Positions 58,170 to 64,000 of a stretch of DNA of 64,000 bases are shown in pieces. The notes below the pieces were generated by a model, which searched no databases, was not told the origin of the DNA, and saw nothing but the letters and a program-made list of their open reading frames with translations. The position numbers and the translations under genes were made by a program. The stretch covers positions 62,001 to 126,000 of the forward strand of contig MSXP01000007.1 of the NCBI GenBank assembly GCA_002083635.1, written 5' to 3'. Numbering within the stretch: position 1 is the stretch's first letter; each line of letters starts with the position of its first letter. The DNA is from Proteobacteria bacterium ST_bin12. Its GTDB lineage: Bacteria; Pseudomonadota; Gammaproteobacteria; Burkholderiales; Methylophilaceae.

Positions 58170-59816
58170 TTAAGAAAGCCCAACGATATGGCCTGCCGCA
58201 TTCACATCAATACGCACACTCGCAGGCACTTTTGGCAGACCTGGCATTTTCATGATTTGGCCGCAAATTACCACAATAAAACCTGCGCCCCGCGATAAAT
58301 GTAAATCTTGTACTTCTAGGCTATGTTCAGCAGGCGCGCCGCGCAAAAGCGGGTTTGATGAAAATGAATACTGGGTTTTAGCGATACAAATAGGGAAATG
58401 ACCATACTGTTGTTCTAACTCTGCTAATTTTTGCGCTGCTTTTTCGCTCAACAATATATCTTTTGCACCATATATTTTCTTTGCAATCGTTTGTAGTTTT
58501 TGCATTAACGGTATTTCATCTGCATACAGCAACTTAAAATGCGTTTTGCCATTGTTTATCGTGTTAACTAACGCGCTGGCTAATTCGGTTGCACCTGCAC
58601 CACCCTCTGCCCAATGTTTGCAAACAATTGCCTCACAATCCATCTGCTCAACAGCGATTTTTAATGCATGAATCTCAGCCAATGTATCTTGCGAAAAATG
58701 GTTAATGGCGATAATGACCTGCAAGCCAAAATGCGTTTTGCAGTTATCAATATGTCGCTTTAAATTAGCTATGCCTGCATTTAAATGGGCAATATTTTCG
58801 ACATTTAAACTGGTTAAGTCGCCACCGCCATGATATTTTAAAGCGCGTACCGTCGCCACAATCACCACCACATCTGGCTGCAAACCTGTTTGGCGACATT
58901 TAATATCGATGAATTTTTCAGCACCTAAATCGGCACCAAAACCCGCTTCTGTCACTACATAATCTGCCAGCTTTAAAGCGGCTTTTGTTGCCACCACAGA
59001 ATTGCAACCATGTGCAATATTGGCAAATGGGCCACCATGAATGAGTGCAGGCGTATGTTCTAAAGTTTGGACTAAATTAGGCTGAAAGGCATCTTTTAAC
59101 AAGGAAGTCATGGCGCCATGCGCTTGCAAATCGCTGGCAAAAATTGGCTTGCCAATCTTGTTAGTCGCCACTTGAATATTGCCCAACCGCTGTTTTAAAT
59201 CGATTAAATCTTCAGCCAAACAAAATATCGCCATGACTTCACTGGCAACCGTAATATCAAAGCCAGTATTGGCATGCGTTTGATTAATGGTGACATCGCG
59301 CAAAGCGCGGTCATTCATATCTAAACAGCGGCGCCAAGTCACTTTGTCTATGCCTAGCGCGTTACCTTGATGAATGTGGTTGTCGATTAATGCGGCTAGT
59401 AAATTATTGGCGGCAGTGATGGCGTGAAAATCACCTGTAAAATGCAGATTAATATTTTCCATTGGCACCACTTGCGCATAGCCGCCACCTGTTGCGCCAC
59501 CCTTGAGGCCAAACACAGGACCAAGCGATGGCTCGCGAATACAGACTACAGCGCGCTTGCCAATTTTGTTTAAGGCATCAGCCAAGCCTATTGTTGTTGT
59601 AGTTTTACCTTCACCAGCTGGCGTAGGGCTAATAGCGGTGACTAATACTAATTTGCCATTTAGCTTGGTGTTCAGCTTGGCTATGCAGTGTGTACTGAGT
59701 TTGGCAATGCTATGCCCATAAGGAATCAAATCCTCGCTAGCAATATTTAATGCTTGCGCAATATCGACAATCGGCTTCAGCGTGGCGGCTTGTGCGATGT
59801 CGATATCAGACAACAT
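58170..59816 (-). CDS. fhs: formate--tetrahydrofolate ligase
   Basis: Fhs (FTHFS) joins formate to tetrahydrofolate with ATP, making 10-formyl-THF, an entry to one-carbon metabolism that fits a methylotroph. The 548-residue protein has the P-loop-like block ISPTPAGEGKTTTTIGLADA (about residues 61-80). It has GPVFGLKGGATGGGYAQVVP, FTGDFHAITAANNLLAALID and, near the C-terminus, the MPGLPKVPASVRIDV end of the family. The length is normal. It is encoded between the HerA-like ATPase gene and the YigZ gene with gaps of less than 20 bases. Confidence 0.95.
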   Translation of the reverse strand: MLSDIDIAQAATLKPIVDIAQALNIASEDLIPYGHSIAKLSTHCIAKLNTKLNGKLVLVTAISPTPAGEGKTTTTIGLADALNKIGKRAVVCIREPSLGPVFGLKGGATGGGYAQVVPMENINLHFTGDFHAITAANNLLAALIDNHIHQGNALGIDKVTWRRCLDMNDRALRDVTINQTHANTGFDITVASEVMAIFCLAEDLIDLKQRLGNIQVATNKIGKPIFASDLQAHGAMTSLLKDAFQPNLVQTLEHTPALIHGGPFANIAHGCNSVVATKAALKLADYVVTEAGFGADLGAEKFIDIKCRQTGLQPDVVVIVATVRALKYHGGGDLTSLNVENIAHLNAGIANLKRHIDNCKTHFGLQVIIAINHFSQDTLAEIHALKIAVEQMDCEAIVCKHWAEGGAGATELASALVNTINNGKTHFKLLYADEIPLMQKLQTIAKKIYGAKDILLSEKAAQKLAELEQQYGHFPICIAKTQYSFSSNPLLRGAPAEHSLEVQDLHLSRGAGFIVVICGQIMKMPGLPKVPASVRIDVNAAGHIVGLS

Positions 59817-59819
59817 AGA

Positions 59820-61307
59820 CTATTTACGGCCGCCTAATATAGAGCCTAAAACGCCACGAATAATACTTCGCCCCAGCTGTGAACCAATAGCGCGTGCGGT
59901 GGATTTAGCGGCACTTTCTAAAATACTATCAGAGCGTCTACTGCTACCCTTGGTTGTCTTGCCACCTAACACACTCCCCCAATCGAAGCCTTTATCCTCT
60001 TCTTCCGCTTCGATTTCTGATGCTTTAGCTGATTCGCTTGCACGTACCTTTAATATTTCGTAGGCCGATTCACGGTCTACTTGCTTTTCGTAAAAACCTT
60101 TAATACTTGAGCTTGCAATAACAGCGGCTCTTTCTGCATCCGTAATTGCACCAATTCGGCTTTGGGGCGGGCAAACTAATGCGCGCTCTACAGGGCTTGG
60201 GATACCTTTTTCGTCTAAAAATGAAACTAGCGCCTCACCAACCCCCAACTCTGTAATTGCTGTTGCTACGTCTACTTTTGGATTACTTCTAAACGTCTCA
60301 GCAGCCGATTTCACTGCCTTTTGATCGCGCGGCGTAAAGGCGCGTAAGGCATGCTGTACGCGGTTACCCAGTTGACCAAGCACAATATCGGGAATATCCA
60401 GCGGGTTTTGGCTAACAAAATAAACGCCAACACCTTTTGAGCGAATTAACCTGACTACTTGCTCGATTTTTTGCAACAAAGCAGTTGGCGCATCGGTAAA
60501 CAACAAATGTGCCTCATCAAAGAAAAATACCAATTTTGGCTTATCTAAATCGCCTACTTCTGGTAGTTTTTCAAATAATTCAGATAACAACCAAAGTAAC
60601 AAAGTGGCATAAACGCGCGGTGAGTTATAGAGCTTTTCAGACGCTAAAATATTAATCACACCACGGCCTTGTGAGTCTGTTTGTATTAAATCATCTAAAT
60701 TTAAGGCAGGCTCACCAAACAGTAAATCGCCGCCTTCGGTTTCTAATTGCAACAGTGAACGTTGTAGCGCACCAACACTGGCCGCCGAAATATTGCCATA
60801 ACTGGTTTGATATTCTGCAGCGTTTTCTGCCGCATGTTGGCTCATGGCACGCAAATCTTTTAAATCTAGCAGTAACCAGCCTTTGTCATCCGCAATCTTA
60901 AAAATGGCATTAATCACGCCCGCCTGTACATCATTTAAATTGAGCAATCGCGCCAATAATAAGGGGCCCATTTCTGCAATAGTGGTGCGAACAGGATGAC
61001 CCTTTTCACCAAATACATCCCATAAAGTGACCGATGAGGCTTGTGGCTTAAAGCCTTCCATACCTAATTGCGCGACACGCGCATCTACACGCGCGTTGCC
61101 GCCACCTGCTTGGCTCATACCAGCTAAATCGTCTTTTACATCAGCCATAAAAACAGGGATACCGATTGCAGAAAAACCCTCTGCTAAGGTTTGCAATGTC
61201 ACCGTTTTACCTGTGCCAGTAGCGCCTGCGATTAGGCCGTGGCGATTTGCCATTTTTGGAATAATATTGAGGAAATGTTCTGCTTTTGCGATGCGAATTG
61301 GATTCAT
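59820..61307 (-). CDS. HerA-like ATPase (DUF853 type)
   Basis: A P-loop ATPase of the HerA/FtsK neighbourhood, DUF853 group. The 495-residue protein begins with KAEHFLNIIPKMANRHGLIA and the Walker A loop GATGTGKTVTLQ (about residues 28-39). It has Walker B LVFFFDEAHLLF, and later VGVYFVSQNPLDIPDIVLGQ and LRAFTPRDQKAVKSAA. Family members have been called helicases by homology, but their biological role is not clear. The C-terminal end is Gly/Arg-rich. It sits just upstream of fhs with a 3-base gap. Confidence 0.9.
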   Translation of the reverse strand: MNPIRIAKAEHFLNIIPKMANRHGLIAGATGTGKTVTLQTLAEGFSAIGIPVFMADVKDDLAGMSQAGGGNARVDARVAQLGMEGFKPQASSVTLWDVFGEKGHPVRTTIAEMGPLLLARLLNLNDVQAGVINAIFKIADDKGWLLLDLKDLRAMSQHAAENAAEYQTSYGNISAASVGALQRSLLQLETEGGDLLFGEPALNLDDLIQTDSQGRGVINILASEKLYNSPRVYATLLLWLLSELFEKLPEVGDLDKPKLVFFFDEAHLLFTDAPTALLQKIEQVVRLIRSKGVGVYFVSQNPLDIPDIVLGQLGNRVQHALRAFTPRDQKAVKSAAETFRSNPKVDVATAITELGVGEALVSFLDEKGIPSPVERALVCPPQSRIGAITDAERAAVIASSSIKGFYEKQVDRESAYEILKVRASESAKASEIEAEEEDKGFDWGSVLGGKTTKGSSRRSDSILESAAKSTARAIGSQLGRSIIRGVLGSILGGRK

Positions 61308-61324
61308 ATACAGGGGTTTTTCGT

Positions 61325-61783
61325 TTATTTAAGACTATCGATTGTGGTTAATACGGCTTTTCTGGTTTGCGTGATTTGATCGCTAATGAGGATCTCAGCT
61401 TGCTTATCTGTGGTTAAATTTTCCCAATTAATTTGCCAATTCCGATATAAATTATCTGCGGCCTTTGCGGCTTCTGGCTTTAATAAATGGCTTAAATCAC
61501 GCACCATCACGACATGCTTCCAACCCTCTATCGGGCTACCAAGCGTTGAATCTTTTTGAAAATGCGCATAATTAACAATGGTTTGTAACTCACCTAAATC
61601 TGTTAAAACCTCAAAAGCAGCATTGCGCATATTGTCATTGATTTCGTTCTGATGATCGCGCCAAGTATTGTATGAAATACCTACAATCGCTGTAATTAAG
61701 CTAATTAACGCAACAAAGTTAACCTTTAACTGTTGTAAAAACCAAGTTTTGTTAAACCACTTTTGTTTAAATCTGGCAACCAT
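61325..61783 (-). CDS. small membrane protein of unknown function
   Basis: I do not recognise this 152-residue protein. It has a basic N-terminus, one clear membrane helix at about residues 21-39 (FVALISLITAIVGISYNTW), and a mostly helical soluble part of about 110 residues with an amphipathic pattern, probably periplasmic. The gene follows the DUF302-like lipoprotein gene by about 45 bases and precedes the HerA-like gene by 17 bases, so it is likely co-transcribed. Confidence 0.7.
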   Translation of the reverse strand: MVARFKQKWFNKTWFLQQLKVNFVALISLITAIVGISYNTWRDHQNEINDNMRNAAFEVLTDLGELQTIVNYAHFQKDSTLGSPIEGWKHVVMVRDLSHLLKPEAAKAADNLYRNWQINWENLTTDKQAEILISDQITQTRKAVLTTIDSLK

Positions 61784-61830
61784 CTTAAGTCTCGATTAAG
61801 TTGTACGGCCTTTATTATCAATAAAACAAA

Positions 61831-62388
61831 TTAAATATCACCGCGACTTGCTGCAGCCATCAATTTAATTAACGCGTCTTCTAACTCTTGTGCAGATTTT
61901 TGGGCACGCGGCGTGGGATTTTTAATACTTTTTAGATCGAATGTAGGGCGATCTAGCGCCAAAAATAATCGCAATTTTTTGCTCGCATCTGGTTTTTCAT
62001 AAAGTGCAATCCTGCATGGCGCAAACACCAAAAATTCAGGATGATCTAGCATAATGTCTGTGCCCAAGCTTAAGTTGCAAAAGCTATGCACTTCTTTAAT
62101 ACCTTGTGGGTCAATATCGCGTTTTTTCATATTTTCCGCAATTGGAAAATTGGCGGGATTCACAAAATTCATCCCTTCAGAAATCGATTTCAAGCTATCA
62201 ATCACATCTTGATAGCTAACACCCTCTTTCACAGGTAATTCATAGACGGCACTAGAAAGATCGATTGGTGGCAAGCCGTTTGGCATTGATTTAGTGGTAG
62301 GAATTTGGCTTATGTTTGAAGCCTTGGGTGTAACACAGGCGCTTAATAGAACAAATGCAACAATGCAGAACAAATATTTAAGCCACAT
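61831..62388 (-). CDS. lipoprotein with DUF302-like domain
   Basis: A 185-residue lipoprotein. The signal peptide ends in lipobox LLSAC (Cys18). The mature part starts with a short linker; from about residue 50 a domain resembling DUF302 is seen (GVSYQDVIDSLKSISEGMNF, then HSFCNLSLGTDIMLDHPEFLVFAPCRIALYEK split as HSFCNLSLGTDIM and PCRIALYEKPD). DUF302 proteins are small alpha/beta proteins of unknown role. It is encoded just downstream of the CysB-like regulator with a 32-base gap. Confidence 0.75.
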   Translation of the reverse strand: MWLKYLFCIVAFVLLSACVTPKASNISQIPTTKSMPNGLPPIDLSSAVYELPVKEGVSYQDVIDSLKSISEGMNFVNPANFPIAENMKKRDIDPQGIKEVHSFCNLSLGTDIMLDHPEFLVFAPCRIALYEKPDASKKLRLFLALDRPTFDLKSIKNPTPRAQKSAQELEDALIKLMAAASRGDI

Positions 62389-62420
62389 TTACTTACTCCA
62401 AATTTAATGCGCACATCTTT

Positions 62421-63353
62421 TTAAGTCGCGCGAAAAGCTTTTAAAGCCTCATCTACCGATCTACGATCAAATCTTGGCGCTAATAATTCAATAAACCCAT
62501 ATATATAGTTACGTAAAAACGCATCTTTTCTAACACCCAAATACGTGGTGCTGGACGGGAATAAGTGACTACAATCCAAACTCACCAAATCTTTGTCGCG
62601 TTCTTCATCATACGCCATGTTTGCAATCAAACCAACGCCCAAACCCAAACCCACGTAGGTTTTAATGACGTCAGCATCAATTGCACTCAACACCACATTT
62701 GGCATGACGCCGGCATCATGAAACACTTTTGAAACGGCAGTACTGCCTGTAAATGCAAAATCATAAGTAATAAGCGGAAAGCTAGCGATTTTAGATAAAG
62801 TGAGTGGCATTGCGTCTATTAAGCGGTGACCTTTTGGCACTACTAAGCAACGATTCCATTCGTAGCAAGGCAGGCAAAGCAACCTGTCATCTAAACTGAT
62901 TTTCTCAGTTGCCACCCCAATATCCGCCTCGCCACTTGCCACTTGCGCGGTCACTTGCGCAGGGTCGCCCTGATGAATATTTAACTTAACGTGTGGATAA
63001 GCGCTAATAAATTGCTTAACCGCGGCAGGCAGTTTGTAGCGCGCTTGCGTATGCGTGGTGGCAATGGTCAGCGTGCCAGTTTCTACTTTACTAAACTCAT
63101 CGCCCACGCGCTTAATATTTTGCATTTCAAGCATCACCGTTGCGGCTAGCTTAACAATGTGTCGACCTGGCTCTGTAATTCCTGTTAATCGTTTACCATT
63201 GCGCTGAAAAATCTGTAAATTTAACTCATCTTCAAGCATTTGAATTTGCTTGCTCACACCCGGTTGCGATGTATGTAACGCCTCAGCTGCAGCTGAGATA
63301 TTTAACCCCTGTCGGGCCACTTCATGGATGTATTTCAATTGGTGAAGCTTCAT
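62421..63353 (-). CDS. cysB: CysB-like LysR-family transcriptional regulator
   Basis: A LysR-type regulator closest to CysB/Cbl, which controls sulfate assimilation genes in response to acetylserine or related signals. The 310-residue protein starts MKLHQLKYIHEVARQGLNIS with the HTH in AAAEALHTSQPGVSKQIQML. The effector domain follows with TIATTHTQARYKLPAAVKQF, the CysB block including the conserved Thr residues. The divergent neighbour is a TauE/SafE-type transporter, often a sulfur-compound exporter, so a sulfur regulon link is likely. The shared promoter region holds an 11-bp inverted repeat. Confidence 0.9.
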   Translation of the reverse strand: MKLHQLKYIHEVARQGLNISAAAEALHTSQPGVSKQIQMLEDELNLQIFQRNGKRLTGITEPGRHIVKLAATVMLEMQNIKRVGDEFSKVETGTLTIATTHTQARYKLPAAVKQFISAYPHVKLNIHQGDPAQVTAQVASGEADIGVATEKISLDDRLLCLPCYEWNRCLVVPKGHRLIDAMPLTLSKIASFPLITYDFAFTGSTAVSKVFHDAGVMPNVVLSAIDADVIKTYVGLGLGVGLIANMAYDEERDKDLVSLDCSHLFPSSTTYLGVRKDAFLRNYIYGFIELLAPRFDRRSVDEALKAFRAT

Positions 63354-63369
63354 TCATGCACCTCTTTAA

Positions 63370-63423
63370 TCAATAACAATCTTTATAATTAAATCATATA
63401 CTAAAATAATGAATTGTTATTGA
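63370..63423. promoter_or_regulatory. inverted repeat in the cysB-tauE divergent promoter
   Basis: TCAATAACAAT (63370-63380) and its exact complement ATTGTTATTGA (63413-63423) flank 32 bases in the 130-base gap between the divergent CysB-like and TauE-like genes. The spacing suits two half-sites of a LysR-type regulator that could control both genes. Confidence 0.5.
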
Positions 63424-63483
63424 GCGATTATATCAATTACTGTTATATTACGCGCCTTTACTACCATTTGGGTATGCAAGCAC

Positions 63484-64000
63484 GTGGATTTAATTTTTTA
63501 CATTTTTGCTGGATTTGTCGTTGGCTTGTTGGTCGGACTAACAGGTGTGGGCGGCGGTTCGCTCATGACGCCAATCTTGTTGATATTTTTTAACGTAAAA
63601 GCAGCCGTCGCCGTTGGTACAGATTTACTCTATGCATCAATTACTAAAAGTGTTGGTATTTTTGCGCACGGAAAACTCGGTAATATTGATTGGAAAATCG
63701 TCCAATTATTAGCTTACGGCAGCATTCCAGCCTCTATTATTACCGTACTTTATTTAAGAGAATTAGATATCGCCTCAGACGTTGCGATAAGCAGCATTAA
63801 GTTTTGGCTAGGCATTGCCTTACTGCTTACATCCATCTCCGTTCTATTTCGCAATCAATTAGCCAAGTTATCTAAAACTGGACATTGGATTAACCCACAA
63901 TACACGCCATACTTAACCATTATTTTGGGCTTAATTTTAGGCTTTTTAGTCACGTTAACTTCGGTTGGCGCGGGCGCTTTGGGCGTAACTGCTTTACTGA
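63484..64000 (+). CDS. TauE/SafE (TSUP) family transporter, cut by the window end
   Basis: The N-terminal 172 residues of a membrane protein of the TSUP family, exporters of sulfite, sulfoacetate or similar sulfur compounds. The frame reads from a GTG at 63484: VDLIFYIFAGFVVGLLVGLT cut before the signature GVGGGSLMTPILL. VAVGTDLLYASITKSVG, further helices, and a second glycine-rich repeat TSVGAGALGVTALL at the edge then follow. The frame is open to the last base, so the C-terminal half is outside. The divergent CysB-like regulator supports a sulfur role. The exact start is uncertain. Confidence 0.88.
   Translation, partial: MDLIFYIFAGFVVGLLVGLTGVGGGSLMTPILLIFFNVKAAVAVGTDLLYASITKSVGIFAHGKLGNIDWKIVQLLAYGSIPASIITVLYLRELDIASDVAISSIKFWLGIALLLTSISVLFRNQLAKLSKTGHWINPQYTPYLTIILGLILGFLVTLTSVGAGALGVTALL

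Noticed and set aside
1..64000. CRISPR arrays, insertion sequences, prophage genes
   Set aside because: I looked for regular repeat-spacer patterns, transposase or integrase motifs and phage genes across the window and found none.

Overview
The window looks like a piece of the chromosome of an AT-rich betaproteobacterium, most likely a methylotroph of the Methylophilaceae (Methylotenera/Methylobacillus type). The clues are the eps-type exopolysaccharide genes with an exosortase, a formate-tetrahydrofolate ligase, malate:quinone oxidoreductase, and a second-type, C-terminally extended IF-1. This assignment is inference from gene content and base composition; no rRNA is present.

Layout. (1) 1-5.7 kb is housekeeping: infA with a long leader and a clear terminator, mqo, then rlmB and rnr on the minus strand, and tRNA-Leu(CAG). 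(2) 5.7-31.1 kb, all minus strand, is an exosortase-linked exopolysaccharide locus. It holds an exosortase fused to an EpsI domain, the TPR lipoprotein (PrsT type), the ExeA-like ATPase, many glycosyltransferases, and a 4'-phosphopantetheinyl transferase next to a 998-residue FkbH-ACP-thioesterase fusion. The assembly and export machine follows (EpsG kinase, EpsF chain-length protein, EpsL-like barrel, EpsE export protein), then the initiating sugar transferase EpsB and the LuxR-type regulator EpsA. (3) 31.3-48.4 kb, also minus strand, is a second glycan locus. It has hpt and galU, a bacillosamine-like set (dehydratase, aminotransferase, acetyltransferase, small phosphoglycosyl transferase), glycosyltransferases including an alpha-1,2-fucosyltransferase, two methyltransferases, a Wzx flippase, the GDP-fucose genes (manC, gmd, fcl) and an ABC exporter. 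An EPS-associated MarR regulator stands at its head. (4) 48.4-53.2 kb, minus strand: rmuC, moaD, moaE, a Lon-like protease and hslR. (5) 53.3-56.5 kb, plus strand: a tightly coupled CHASE2 / SH3 / M48 protease operon. (6) 56.5-64 kb: an AI-2E family transporter, a YigZ protein, fhs, a HerA-like ATPase, two small envelope proteins, a CysB-like regulator, and divergently a truncated TauE/SafE transporter running off the end.

How it works together. Two lipid-linked glycans seem to be built side by side, each with its own initiating transferase and its own regulator. The most unusual element is the FkbH-ACP-TE protein. By family knowledge it could load a three-carbon glyceryl unit onto its own carrier domain and pass it, through a thioesterase with Cys instead of Ser as nucleophile, to a sugar of the polysaccharide. 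A 16-bp palindrome, identical at 15 of 16 positions, lies upstream of both the prsT-exosortase genes and the epsE genes. It is a good candidate operator joining the two into one regulon, possibly under EpsA. A strong terminator between the second palindrome and epsE suggests attenuation. No Wzy polymerase, O-antigen ligase, oligosaccharyltransferase or PEP-CTERM-like substrate protein was recognised in the window.
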